NCBI GenBank assembly: GCA_035531775.1
Contig: DATKSG010000094.1
Location: 1-21,025 of the forward strand
Direction: 5' to 3'
Origin: DATKSG01 sp035531775
GTDB lineage: Bacteria; Actinomycetota; Acidimicrobiia; Acidimicrobiales; UBA8190
DNA length: 21,025 bases
Part shown: positions 7,079 to 14,731 of the stretch, in pieces
Position numbering within the stretch: the first letter of the stretch is position 1
How the letters are laid out: every line of letters starts with the position of its first letter
The notes under the pieces: generated by a model
Told to the model about the DNA's origin: nothing
Databases searched by the model: none
The model's input: only the letters and a program-made list of their open reading frames with translations
Program-made: the position numbers and the translations under genes

Positions 7079-8662
7079 TCAGGCGCCTACGGGCCCCATG
7101 AGTTCCTCGGCCTCGAGCGTACGCAGACGCTCGAACAGCCCTCGTAGCTCGGCTCGTCGGGACCGGTCGTGGGCCAGGTTGACCAGCTCCAACGGGTCGG
7201 TGTCGTGGTCGTACCACTCGTGGTCCTGGTCGTCGAAGTCGGCGTCCACGTCGAAGAGCTTGTGTCCTGGGTCCTTCCCCCACAGCCCCGTGGACGGCTT
7301 ACCTCCTCCGACCCCGTAGTAACGGGCGTACTTGGTGCGGCCGTCGTAGAAGCCCCGCAGGGCGTAGCGGACCCGATTGAGGTTCTCGGTCTGGGCCGAG
7401 TCCTGGGCGAAGAGGACATGGTGGCGAACCGAGGCGCCCGGGTCGTCGAGCACCGGCCCCAGGTCCACGCCTTGCAGCGACCGTCCGTCGGCGCCCACCA
7501 CGGCCGACGGGTCGATGCCGGCCAGCGCGCAGATGGTGGCGGCTAGGTCCACATGCGTGGCCAGCGCCCCGGTGCGGGTACCGGCTGTGGTGCGCCCGGG
7601 GACGCGCACGTACAGCGGCACACGCATGATCTCGTCGTATACGAAGGGCCCCTTCGAGCGCAGCCCGTGGGACCCGCACATGTCACCGTGATCCGAGGTG
7701 AAGATGACGGCGGTGTCGTCCCACGCCCCTGACGCCTCGAGGGCCGACAGCACGGTGCCCAGGCTGCGGTCGGCCAGGCGCTGGAGCTCGACGTAGTAGT
7801 CGAGGTGGCGTAGCCAGGCGGCGGTGTCGTCGGGGTCGATGTAGCCCCACAGTCCGTGCTGCTGGTCCCATCGCCACTGGCGATGGGCCTCGGGCTTGGT
7901 GTGGAGGTCGTCATGGAAGTTTTCGGGGAGCGACTCACACACGGCGTCGTACTCGGTGTCGTAGATCGGCAAAGGGTCGTCGTCCTTCCAGGCGGCGAGC
8001 TCGAGCACGCTGCGGATGCGAGCGACGTCCTCGGGATGGCGCTCGCCGTAGCCGGGCTGATCGACGGGGAACCACATGACATCGTGAGGGTTGACCAGGG
8101 CCACGGTCAGGAACCAGGGCCGATCCCCGGGCTGCCGGGCGGCGTTGCGCTCCAGCCAGCTCGCCGCGTTCCCGGCGATGATGGGGTCGAAGTGCACGCC
8201 CGTGCCGGCCCACCCCATGAAGTGGCGGTCGTTGCCATCCCAGTCGGCGAACCCGTAGGCAGCCATGTCGGGTTTCGCTGCCTGGGAAAGATGCCATTTG
8301 CCGATGTAGGAGCACCTATATCCCGACGCGCCGAGCACCGATCCCAAGGTGGGGACGGCGACGTCGAGCTCAGCGTGCTCGGGCATGATCACGTTGTCGA
8401 CCACGCCATGGCCCGGGAGGTAGCGGCCGGTGAAGAGGCTGGCCCGGCTGGGCGAACACGGGGAGGAGTGGGTGTAGTAGCGGGTGAACTCGACGCCCTC
8501 GGCCATGAGGCGCTGTCGCCAGGGCAAGGTTACTGACGGCGGGAGCCAGTTCCTTTGCCGCTCCTGATCGGACACGACGAGCAGGACATTCGGCTGGGCG
8601 ACCGCCATCGCCACACCATAGGCGGGCACCTGCTGGTCACTTGACCCCATCGCCGGGGACAC
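7079..8662 (-). CDS. Sulfatase family hydrolase (formylglycine type)
   Basis: The frame gives up to 527 residues. The sulfatase signature SSPCSPSRASLFTGRY (66-81) contains C69 in a CxPSR context, the cysteine that a formylglycine-generating enzyme oxidises. Further active-site pieces are GKWHL (121-125), TSDHGD (322-327) and SKGPFVYDE (336-344). The N-terminal metal-binding pair, usually Asp-Asp, reads Ser31-Asp32 (VVSDQE). There is no signal peptide, so it should be cytosolic. The substrate, a sulfate or phosphonate ester, is not evident, and no maturation enzyme is encoded in view. The start is uncertain: GTG 8662 lies only 21 bp from the divergent acetyltransferase and lacks a ribosome-binding site, while the ATG at 8608 (MAVAQPNVLLVV) sits closer to where the family usually begins. 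Confidence 0.85.
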   Translation of the reverse strand: MSPAMGSSDQQVPAYGVAMAVAQPNVLLVVSDQERQRNWLPPSVTLPWRQRLMAEGVEFTRYYTHSSPCSPSRASLFTGRYLPGHGVVDNVIMPEHAELDVAVPTLGSVLGASGYRCSYIGKWHLSQAAKPDMAAYGFADWDGNDRHFMGWAGTGVHFDPIIAGNAASWLERNAARQPGDRPWFLTVALVNPHDVMWFPVDQPGYGERHPEDVARIRSVLELAAWKDDDPLPIYDTEYDAVCESLPENFHDDLHTKPEAHRQWRWDQQHGLWGYIDPDDTAAWLRHLDYYVELQRLADRSLGTVLSALEASGAWDDTAVIFTSDHGDMCGSHGLRSKGPFVYDEIMRVPLYVRVPGRTTAGTRTGALATHVDLAATICALAGIDPSAVVGADGRSLQGVDLGPVLDDPGASVRHHVLFAQDSAQTENLNRVRYALRGFYDGRTKYARYYGVGGGKPSTGLWGKDPGHKLFDVDADFDDQDHEWYDHDTDPLELVNLAHDRSRRAELRGLFERLRTLEAEELMGPVGA

Positions 8663-8671
8663 GAGCGTCGC

Positions 8672-8677
8672 TACACT
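8672..8677 (+). promoter_or_regulatory. Probable -10 of the GNAT gene, leaderless
   Basis: TACACT ends 6 nt before the GTG at 8684, with no Shine-Dalgarno between, the same layout as the dtxR-like gene. A good -35 at standard spacing is not visible. The hexamer lies within the 21-bp gap between two divergent genes, so expression of the sulfatase and the acetyltransferase may interfere. Confidence 0.45.
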
Positions 8678-8683
8678 GCGACG

Positions 8684-9142
8684 GTGGCTCCCAGCCAGCC
8701 CGGCACCGTGGTGGTCGAAGAACTCTCGGCGGTGCCGGGTGACGTCGCCGAGGCACTGCGCGCCCTTCTGCCGCAGTTGTCGTCGTCGGCCTCCCTTCCC
8801 AGTGACGAGGACCTGGCCGACGTGGCCTCCTCCCCGTCCACCACGCTGCTGGTGGCTCGCCAGAACGCCGGCGGGCCCGTCATTGGAGCTCTCACCTTGG
8901 CCGTGTTCCGGATCCCGACGGGGCTGCGGGCCTGGATCGAGGACGTGGTGGTGGACGAGGGTGCCCGGGGCCTGGGGGTGGGCTCGGCCCTGGTAGAAGC
9001 GGCCGCCGAGGTGGCCCGCCGCAAGGGCTGCCGCACGGTCGATCTGACCTCGCGGCCCTTGCGCCAGGAGGCCAACCGCCTGTACCTGCGGCTCGGCTTC
9101 ACAACCCGTCAGACCAACGTGTACCGCAAGGACCTGGGCTGA
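8684..9142 (+). CDS. GNAT-family N-acetyltransferase
   Basis: The protein has 152 residues. The acetyl-CoA binding motif A is clear: the strand WIEDVVVDEGAR is followed by RGLGVG (95-100), which fits R/QxxGxG/A, and then helix SALVEAAAEVARRKG. The C-terminal RPLRQEANRLYLRLGFTTRQTNVYRKDL is the usual motif B, where a Tyr/Phe-rich strand packs near the substrate. It should transfer an acetyl group from acetyl-CoA to an amine; the substrate is unknown. The GTG start at 8684 is supported by a -10 box immediately upstream and the absence of a better start. It is divergent from the sulfatase and 104 bp ahead of the cold-shock gene. Confidence 0.8.
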   Translation: MAPSQPGTVVVEELSAVPGDVAEALRALLPQLSSSASLPSDEDLADVASSPSTTLLVARQNAGGPVIGALTLAVFRIPTGLRAWIEDVVVDEGARGLGVGSALVEAAAEVARRKGCRTVDLTSRPLRQEANRLYLRLGFTTRQTNVYRKDLG

Positions 9143-9207
9143 GGTAGGCTGTTGGCAGCACGCGACTGTGTCACGCAGGTCGTGGGCCGTTGCTGGTCAC
9201 CTCCGGG

Positions 9208-9235
9208 TTCTCCCGCAAGCATCGTGCGTGGAGAA
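9208..9235 (+). promoter_or_regulatory. Leader hairpin next to the cspA-like ribosome-binding site
   Basis: The leader can form a 10-bp hairpin. TTCTCC (9208-9213) pairs with GGAGAA (9230-9235) and CGCA (9214-9217) pairs with TGCG (9225-9228), leaving a single bulged T at 9229 and a 7-nt loop. It hides the first half of the purine-rich stretch GGAGAAGAGG, leaving only AGAGG, 7 nt before the ATG, partly free. A promoter-like TAGGCT at 9145-9150 would give a leader of about 90 nt. The pairing is read directly; a regulatory role is inferred from other cold-shock mRNAs. Confidence 0.5.
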
Positions 9236-9246
9236 GAGGCAACAAC

Positions 9247-9450
9247 ATGGCTGAAGGCACAGTGAAATGGTTCAACGCCGCCAAGGGTTTCGGATTCATC
9301 ACCCCCGATGACGGCACGCCCGACGTGTTCGCTCATTTCTCGTCCATCGAGGGCTCGGGATACCGCGAGCTGATCGAGGGCCAGAAGGTGTCGTACCAGT
9401 CCGAGCAGGGACCCAAGGGCCCCCAGGCCAAGAGCGTCCGGCCCATCTGA
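9247..9450 (+). CDS. cspA: Cold-shock domain protein (CspA family)
   Basis: This 67-residue protein has the standard length and sequence of bacterial cold-shock proteins. TVKWFNAAKGFGFI contains RNP1 (KGFGFI, 13-18) and DVFAHF (26-31) is RNP2; these aromatic residues stack on single-stranded RNA or DNA and melt mRNA secondary structure at low temperature. The ATG at 9247 is chosen because the family starts with M-A-x-G-T-V-K-W-F and AGAGG lies 7 nt upstream. An upstream in-frame start at 9190 would add 19 residues foreign to the family and is rejected. The gene has a leader of about 100 bp with a hairpin beside the ribosome-binding site and is followed by a stem-loop. Confidence 0.95.
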   Translation: MAEGTVKWFNAAKGFGFITPDDGTPDVFAHFSSIEGSGYRELIEGQKVSYQSEQGPKGPQAKSVRPI

Positions 9451-9454
9451 CCCG

Positions 9455-9473
9455 GTCGGTCCCCTGGACCGGC
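9455..9473. terminator. Stem-loop between cspA and the convergent GAF-ANTAR gene
   Basis: CGGTCC and GGACCG pair across a CCT loop, and a T-G and a G-C pair extend the stem to 8 bp. It begins 4 bp after the cspA stop and lies in the 65-bp gap before the end of the convergent gene at 9516. There is no T-run, so it would be a hairpin-only terminator, which is common in high-GC actinobacteria. Confidence 0.45.
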
Positions 9474-9515
9474 CCGAACGGATTCCCAGCAGGCCCGGCG
9501 CCGCCGGCAAGCTTG

Positions 9516-10232
9516 CTATTCGAGCGCCTCGACGACCAAAGTGCCGTCGATCACCCGTTGGGCCACGTCGGCCAACTTCAGGTTGTTGCGGCGGGCGTAG
9601 CTGCGTAAGCGCTGGAACGCCTGCTCCATATCCTGGTGACCGCGCTCGGCCACGATGCCCTTGGCCTGTTCGATGGTGATCCGGCTGTGCAAGGCGTGGG
9701 TGAGCTGCTCGTTCAGCACCTGAGCGTCGCGGGCGGCTTGATGCTGCATCACGGCGATGGTGGCCACATCGGCCAGTGCCTGGGCCAGCAGCACTTCCTC
9801 GGTCGACAAGGGCTCGGCGTCGGACTTGTACATGTTGAGGGCACCGAGCGTCGTGCCGCGCAGGCGCATGGGTAGGGCGTGCACCGAGCGGAAACCGGCC
9901 GCCAGTGCGGCCGGCACGAAGGTCGGCCACCGGCCATTGACGTGCTCGAGGTCCTCGTTCACCACTGGCTCGCCCGAACGGATGCAGTCCAGGCACGGTC
10001 CTTCTTGGGACTGCAGCTCGAACACCTCGAGGAGATGCATGGCCTCACTGGAGGAGGCACCCACTCGAGGGTCCCCGTCGGGACCGGCCAGCATGACGGC
10101 GGCGGCGGTCAGCTCGAAAAGCTCCACGCATCGTTCCACCAGGACACTGTGGACTTCCACGATGTCGAAATCGTCGACCAGTGTGTCGGTCAGGCTGACA
10201 AAGGTCTGTGCCACCAGGGCCTCTCTGTTCAT
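9516..10232 (-). CDS. GAF-ANTAR domain RNA-binding antiterminator
   Basis: The protein has 238 residues. A GAF domain (about 25-165) contains the QSQEGPCLDCIRSGEPV and FVPAALAAGFRSVHALPMRL stretches typical of actinobacterial GAF-ANTAR proteins. A C-terminal ANTAR domain (about 175-230) has RITIEQAKGIVAE, AFQRLRSYARRNN and KLADVAQRVIDG, the three-helix RNA-binding unit with conserved Ala and aromatic residues. Such proteins bind paired hexaloop RNA hairpins and prevent premature transcription termination in response to a small-molecule or redox signal. The ATG at 10232 has an excellent AGGAGG 5 nt upstream. A second GAF-ANTAR gene of the same orientation ends 79 bp upstream. The target RNA is not evident in the window. 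Confidence 0.9.
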   Translation of the reverse strand: MNREALVAQTFVSLTDTLVDDFDIVEVHSVLVERCVELFELTAAAVMLAGPDGDPRVGASSSEAMHLLEVFELQSQEGPCLDCIRSGEPVVNEDLEHVNGRWPTFVPAALAAGFRSVHALPMRLRGTTLGALNMYKSDAEPLSTEEVLLAQALADVATIAVMQHQAARDAQVLNEQLTHALHSRITIEQAKGIVAERGHQDMEQAFQRLRSYARRNNLKLADVAQRVIDGTLVVEALE

Positions 10233-10311
10233 GAGAACCTCCTCTTGCTGGCCTTCGACTCCTCTCTATCGCTGCCTTTCTACGGCACCCTCGCGGTGCA
10301 CGGTGTACCTC

Positions 10312-11181
10312 TCACCCAAAGCGAAGACGACCCGCGATCACGTTGCTTGCCACCTTGGACAACGGTTGCTCACCGGCAAAGGCGTGCGCCCGCAGGCGCA
10401 GCAGCGCTTCGCCGACGCTGACCCCGATCTGGGCCGACACCATCCCGGACGCCTGGTGCACCACGAAGAGGCGGTCGGCTCCCTGTTCGATCTCCGTGCT
10501 CAGGGTGCCGGCGGGAGCGCCAGCCTGCATGGCCAGCACCGCCCGCGCCACCACATCGGCCATGACCAGCGCGACGGCGTGCTGGTCGTCGGTGAGCGAC
10601 CCGGCGCCATCGCAATAGAGGTTGAGCGCTCCGAGGCGGATCGAGCCCAGGCGAATCGGGAAGCCGAAGATGGCCCTGGCCCCGGCCGCCAGCGCGGCCG
10701 GGGCGAACCCGATCCAGCGCTTGTTGTCCGGATTCTTCAGGTCGGGCTCGAGTACGGGGAAGCCGAGCCGATGGGCGTCGATGCACGGCCCCTCCCCCAA
10801 GGTGAACTGCAACTCTTCGAGCGTGGCGCTCACGGCATCCGAACTGCACGGTGACCCCCCGGCCACGCCGTCGGCCATGAGCATCACGCCCGCGCCCGAG
10901 GTCCCGACGACCTCGGCGCCGACCTCACACAGCCGAGCCGCCCCCCCGGTCTCACCAGGACCGCGGAGCTTCTGCAGGATGGTCACCAGACGGTCCTCAC
11001 GCACGGTGGACGGTGGTGGCTGCACACGACCACTGGTCCCTGGACGCCGTTCCGCGCCAGCCCATGGTGCGCCTCCCTGCTCGATTGGGGAGGCGCTCAA
11101 CGAGGACTGGGTCCAACGCGTGCCCCGGGACCGGTACGAGCCCGTCCCTTCGAGGTCAATCTTAGCCTCTGCCTGAACCAT
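10312..11181 (-). CDS. GAF domain protein with diverged ANTAR domain
   Basis: As called, the protein has 289 residues. A GAF domain (about 62-222) shares LGEGPCIDAHRLGFPVLEPDL and FAPAALAAGARAIFGFPIRLG with the downstream GAF-ANTAR protein, so the two are paralogues. The C-terminal 55 residues follow the ANTAR pattern (RLFVVHQASGMVSAQIGVSVGEALLRLRAHAFAGEQPLSKVASNVIAG), but the usual EQAKG core reads HQASG. RNA binding is therefore less certain than for its neighbour. The first 60 residues look disordered and unlike the family. The start is doubtful: ATG 11181 has GGTGG only 3 nt upstream, and GTG 11004 would begin close to the GAF domain. It lies 41 bp downstream of the VC0807-type gene and may share its transcript. 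Confidence 0.78.
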   Translation of the reverse strand: MVQAEAKIDLEGTGSYRSRGTRWTQSSLSASPIEQGGAPWAGAERRPGTSGRVQPPPSTVREDRLVTILQKLRGPGETGGAARLCEVGAEVVGTSGAGVMLMADGVAGGSPCSSDAVSATLEELQFTLGEGPCIDAHRLGFPVLEPDLKNPDNKRWIGFAPAALAAGARAIFGFPIRLGSIRLGALNLYCDGAGSLTDDQHAVALVMADVVARAVLAMQAGAPAGTLSTEIEQGADRLFVVHQASGMVSAQIGVSVGEALLRLRAHAFAGEQPLSKVASNVIAGRLRFG

Positions 11182-11222
11182 CGCCACCGTCAGAGGCCGG
11201 TGGCTGCTCACGCGGTGGCCGG

Positions 11223-11930
11223 CTACGGAGCCGCCACAGCGCGCGCTCGGGACATCCGGCTGTATCTGATCGTGAAGAACAGCAGCCCCCCGATGACCGA
11301 CCACCCGAGGATCGGCGTCACCACCAGGAACGGCCCCGTGGGCACCTCGAGAGCCAGCACGGCTCGCATCCCGGCTTCGAGCACGAGGCCCACACCCCAG
11401 GCGGCGGTGACGACGGTGAAGGCACGCCTGGCTTCGGACCTCTCCCACAAGGTGTCGAAATCGGCCGTGCTCGACGGCCCTCGGGCACCGGCCAAGGCCC
11501 GGCCCATGTAGAACATGGCCGGGCGCCAGGGGCCGGCCAAGGTGACCAGGCACACGATCCCGAAGGCTCCCGTCACCACCGACTCGCGCATCTTGAGCAC
11601 CAGCTCGCCGCCGTGCAGCACGGTCAGCGAGACGAGCCCGGCCACGATCCCGACCAGGGCTATGGCACCGACCACGTTCAGCCGGCGGCGCCAGGCCCAT
11701 TCACCGAGCACGGCCACGGCCGGTGGCACCGACGACACGGCCAAGGCCCAGGAGTCGGGCGCAGCGAAGTGACGAGCCACCTCGTAGGCCACGAAGGGGG
11801 CCACGCCACCGGTGAGCACCTGCGGGGCCATGGCCCGCGGCGACAACGCGCCCAGGGCGTGCTCCTCGGGTGCCGGCTCGGGGGATGGCACCGGTGGCAC
11901 CGATGGCGGCTCGGGGGGGAGGGCGGCCAC
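11223..11930 (-). CDS. VC0807-family polytopic membrane protein
   Basis: The protein has 235 residues. A Pro/Glu-rich cytoplasmic N-terminus (1-33) is followed by about six hydrophobic segments, near 36-54, 60-78, 84-105, 118-135, 171-192 and 200-220. The stretch GVAPFVAYEVARHFAAPDSWALAVSSVPPAVAVLGEW and the later GPWRPAMFYMGRALAG followed by a soluble loop fit the VC0807 family, a group with no established function. The GTG start at 11930 has GGAGG about 9 nt upstream. The GAF protein gene follows after 41 bp on the same strand; on the other side the ureohydrolase diverges after 29 bp. The family call is from recognition of the overall pattern, and no enzymatic residues are apparent. Confidence 0.65.
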   Translation of the reverse strand: MAALPPEPPSVPPVPSPEPAPEEHALGALSPRAMAPQVLTGGVAPFVAYEVARHFAAPDSWALAVSSVPPAVAVLGEWAWRRRLNVVGAIALVGIVAGLVSLTVLHGGELVLKMRESVVTGAFGIVCLVTLAGPWRPAMFYMGRALAGARGPSSTADFDTLWERSEARRAFTVVTAAWGVGLVLEAGMRAVLALEVPTGPFLVVTPILGWSVIGGLLFFTIRYSRMSRARAVAAP

Positions 11931-11959
11931 GGCCGTAATCCTCCCACCAATCGGGAAGA

Positions 11960-12982
11960 ATGGCCTTCGTGAGCCCCGACGCCATGTATGGCCCTCCGGT
12001 CACCTTCCTCGGAGTCCCGGGAGCGGACCTGGCCGAGGCGGCGTCGCTGGCCGGGGCCGGGGCCGGCGCCGTGGTAATCGGCGCTCCCTTCGACGGCGGG
12101 ACGTCGCACCGGGCCGGCTGCCGGTTCGGCCCTTCGGCCATCCGAAGCGCCGACTACCTGCCCCACGACGGCGTCCGCCCCCACCTGGCCCTGGGGGTGG
12201 ACCCCCTGATGGAGCTGGGCGTGGTGGACGTGGGGGACGTCCTCATGCCGCCCGGTGACATCGAGGGCTCGCTGGAGCGCCTACGCCAAGTGGTGGAGCA
12301 GGTGGCCCGGTCAGGGGCGCTGCCCGTCGTCCTCGGTGGTGACCACACCATTGCCCTGCCCGACGCCAGCGCAGTAGCCGCCCATGTCGGCTGGGGGCGC
12401 CTGTCGGTCGTGCACTTCGACGCACACGCCGATACCGGCGACACCCAGCACGGGTCGCTGTACGGCCACGGCACGCCCATGCGTCGGCTCATCGAGTCCG
12501 GGGCGGTGCGTGGCGACCGATTCCTCCAGATCGGTCTGCGCGGCTACTGGCCCGGTCCCGAGACCCTGCGGTGGATGGCCGAGCAGGGCATGCGCAGCTA
12601 CGAGATGACCGAGGTCGTGTCCCGGGGACTCGATGTCTGTCTAACCGAGGCCTTCGCCATCGCCACCGACGACTGCGACGGGGTCTTCCTGTCGGTGGAC
12701 GTCGACGTGGTCGACCCTGGGATGGCGCCAGGCACCGGCACACCCGAGCCCGGCGGTCTCGACGCCAGGCAACTGCTCGACGCCGTGCGCCGGGTCGGCA
12801 TGGAATTGCCGGTGGCCGGCGTCGACGTGGTCGAGGTGTCGCCCCCCTACGACCACGCCGAGGTGACGGCCTACCTGGCCAATCGGGTGGTCCTCGAGGT
12901 ACTGGCCGGTGTGGCCTGGCGGCGCCGGGGCAACTCCGATCGGCGACGGCCCGACGACCCCTTGCTCTCAGGTCGCAGCTAG
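11960..12982 (+). CDS. Agmatinase-type ureohydrolase
   Basis: This 340-residue protein belongs to the arginase/agmatinase/formiminoglutamase family. All binuclear manganese motifs are present: GGDHT (126-130, H129), DAHAD (154-158), and SVDVDVVDPGMAPGTGTPEPGG (245-266) with D247 and D249. The enzyme should hydrolyse a guanidino group to urea; agmatine to putrescine is the commonest assignment. The YGHGTPMRRLIESGAV and QIGLRGYWPGPETL segments, which shape the substrate pocket, would also suit guanidinobutyrase or another guanidino-acid hydrolase. The ATG at 11960 lies directly after GGGAAGA, which is too close for an ideal ribosome-binding site, so GTG 11969 or ATG 11984 could be the true start. 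It converges on the PLP decarboxylase gene with a 45-bp gap. Confidence 0.85.
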   Translation: MAFVSPDAMYGPPVTFLGVPGADLAEAASLAGAGAGAVVIGAPFDGGTSHRAGCRFGPSAIRSADYLPHDGVRPHLALGVDPLMELGVVDVGDVLMPPGDIEGSLERLRQVVEQVARSGALPVVLGGDHTIALPDASAVAAHVGWGRLSVVHFDAHADTGDTQHGSLYGHGTPMRRLIESGAVRGDRFLQIGLRGYWPGPETLRWMAEQGMRSYEMTEVVSRGLDVCLTEAFAIATDDCDGVFLSVDVDVVDPGMAPGTGTPEPGGLDARQLLDAVRRVGMELPVAGVDVVEVSPPYDHAEVTAYLANRVVLEVLAGVAWRRRGNSDRRRPDDPLLSGRS

Positions 12983-13027
12983 TCCTGGCCGTCGCCGCCG
13001 CGTCGGTCGGAACGGCATCGGACCGGT

Positions 13028-14425
13028 TCAGCGCATCGAATCGAGGATCTCCTGCACCATATCGAGGGTGGTGTGGGGATGGAGGAAGGCCAACCGGCCC
13101 ACTGGCTGTCCCTCCCAGGTGGTGGGGGTGACAAAGGCCGTCTGCTGCTCGAGCAGTCGCATGGTCCAGTCGTGGTAGTCGTCGGCATCCCACCCCAGCC
13201 GTCGCATCAGCACCACCGACAGGTCAGGTGGGCGAACGAGCTCGAGGTGCGGTGCCCGGTCCACCAGGGCGGCAGCCCCCCGCGTGGTCTGTATCACCGT
13301 CTCCACGGCGTCGACATAGGCGTCGGTGCCGTGCACGGCCAACGAGAACCAAAGGGGCAGCCCGCGGGCGCGCCGCGTGAGGTGCACGGCATAGTCGCTC
13401 GGGTTCCACGCATCGGCCTGCTCGTCGTCGTGGATGATGTCGAGGTAGGCCGCCTTCTGGGCGTGCACGGAGCGGGCCAGCTCCGGCCGGCGATACAACA
13501 GGCCGGCACAGTCGAAGGGGGCGAAGAGCCATTTGTGAGGGTCGATGACGACCGAGTCGGCGTGCTCTATGCCGGCGAACAGTGGCCTCACCGTGGGGGA
13601 GAACAACGCGGCGCCGCCATAGGCGGCGTCCACGTGGAACCACAGCCGGCGTTCGGCGGCCACAGCAGCCACGCCGGCCAGGTCGTCCACGATGCCGGCA
13701 TTGGTCGTGCCGGCGGTGGCCACCACGCCCACAACGTCGTCGGCATCGGCATCAGCGGCGAGCGCCTGGGACAGCGCCTGGCCGGTCAGGTGGTGGTCCA
13801 CGGCCGGAACGACCAGCGCCTCCACGCCGATGATGTGAAGCGCCTTGGCCACCGAGGAGTGCGCTTCGGTGCTCACCGCCAGCCGCGGGCGCGCCGGCAC
13901 TCGTCCCCCGTTGCGCAGCGCGGCAGTGTCACGGGCCACGACCAGTGCCGACAGGTTGGCTCCCGAGCCCCCGGCCACGAAGCACCCACCGGCCCCGGCC
14001 GGCAGCCCGATCAGGTCGGCCAAGAGGCGCAGCGCCTGGTTCTCGGCAGCGACGGCTCCAGCTGCCTCGAGCCACGACGTCCCCTGCAATGACGAGCACG
14101 ACACGACCATGTCGAACAGCAGTGCCGCTTTGGTGGGGGCGGCGGGAATGAAGGAGAGAAAGCGGGGGCTGTCGCAGGAGACCACGGCGGTGGCCAGGTG
14201 GTCGGCGAAGAGGTCGAGCACGGCACGAGGATCGTTGCCCTTGGGGCCGAGCAGGCCGTGCAGGGCGGATTCCAACGACCTCGAGGTGGCTCCCCCGCCG
14301 AAGTCGAGGGGCACTGGGTCCAGAGCCAGGCGCCAACGGCAGTAGTCGATGACCATGTTGGCCATGTCGTCGTCGAATACGAACATCGGATTGCGCTGCC
14401 CTTGCGCAGCGGCGTGGTCAACCAC
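13028..14425 (-). CDS. PLP-dependent group II amino-acid decarboxylase
   Basis: The protein has 465 residues, the usual size of glutamate, aromatic-amino-acid and diaminobutyrate decarboxylases. Seen in order: GGSGANLSALVVARD (152-166), cofactor-stacking H189 in TEAHSS, the HVDAAYGG motif (264-271) with D266 for the pyridine nitrogen, and IDPHKWLFAPFDC with Schiff-base K298. The C-terminal domain ends with PVGRLAFLHPHTT. It should decarboxylate an amino acid to an amine; the substrate cannot be told. The GTG at 14425 overlaps the end of the small upstream gene by 8 bp, suggesting coupling, but there is no ribosome-binding site and the ATG at 14386 is possible. It is the last gene of the apparent larB-larC-small protein run. 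Confidence 0.85.
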   Translation of the reverse strand: MVDHAAAQGQRNPMFVFDDDMANMVIDYCRWRLALDPVPLDFGGGATSRSLESALHGLLGPKGNDPRAVLDLFADHLATAVVSCDSPRFLSFIPAAPTKAALLFDMVVSCSSLQGTSWLEAAGAVAAENQALRLLADLIGLPAGAGGCFVAGGSGANLSALVVARDTAALRNGGRVPARPRLAVSTEAHSSVAKALHIIGVEALVVPAVDHHLTGQALSQALAADADADDVVGVVATAGTTNAGIVDDLAGVAAVAAERRLWFHVDAAYGGAALFSPTVRPLFAGIEHADSVVIDPHKWLFAPFDCAGLLYRRPELARSVHAQKAAYLDIIHDDEQADAWNPSDYAVHLTRRARGLPLWFSLAVHGTDAYVDAVETVIQTTRGAAALVDRAPHLELVRPPDLSVVLMRRLGWDADDYHDWTMRLLEQQTAFVTPTTWEGQPVGRLAFLHPHTTLDMVQEILDSMR

Positions 14426-14693
14426 GGCGACGGGCCCGCGGTCTTTTGGCCCGCACCGTCACGTGCGAGCGCTCAGAGTGGTCGCGATCGAGGTGGACGA
14501 CAGGAAGGCCCAACATGGCCGCAGCCAGGACCTGTCCCGCCGGTCGGTCCTTGAAGCGGGCCGTCACCCGAGCGGTTTCGGCCGGCGGGGGCAACTCGGC
14601 GTCGGTGGCGCTCAACCAGGCCAGCCACTGCTCGTCGGTCCATTCCTCGGGGTCGACCGGTGGGTCGGCGCCGAGCGGTGGCCGCGCTGGCAT
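14418..14693 (-). CDS. Small hypothetical protein between larC and the decarboxylase
   Basis: I do not recognise this 91-residue protein. The N-terminal half is acidic and Pro/Trp-rich (DPPVDPEEWTDEQWLAWLSATDAELPPP), the middle carries a short hydrophobic stretch (GQVLAAAMLGLPVVHL), and the tail is strongly basic (RAKRPRARRRG). There is no signal peptide, clear membrane helix or metal motif. The gene starts at ATG 14693, 38 bp after the larC stop, and overlaps the decarboxylase start by 8 bp, so it looks like part of one transcript. Tight spacing on both sides and a composition unlike a frame shadow argue that it is real. Confidence 0.6.
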   Translation of the reverse strand: MPARPPLGADPPVDPEEWTDEQWLAWLSATDAELPPPAETARVTARFKDRPAGQVLAAAMLGLPVVHLDRDHSERSHVTVRAKRPRARRRG

Positions 14694-14731
14694 GGTCCCA
14701 CGGTACCCGGGACCGACCGGCGGGCGTGCGC

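Noticed and set aside
10233..10311. Dual-hexaloop ANTAR target RNA upstream of the GAF-ANTAR gene
   Set aside because: The hairpins there have loops of 7 and 5 nt and cannot form together, so the expected tandem 6-nt loops with A1 and G4 are absent.
11960..14425. Agmatinase and PLP decarboxylase as a polyamine operon
   Set aside because: The two genes are convergent, not co-transcribed, and group II PLP decarboxylases do not normally act on arginine; the adjacency alone does not support a pathway.
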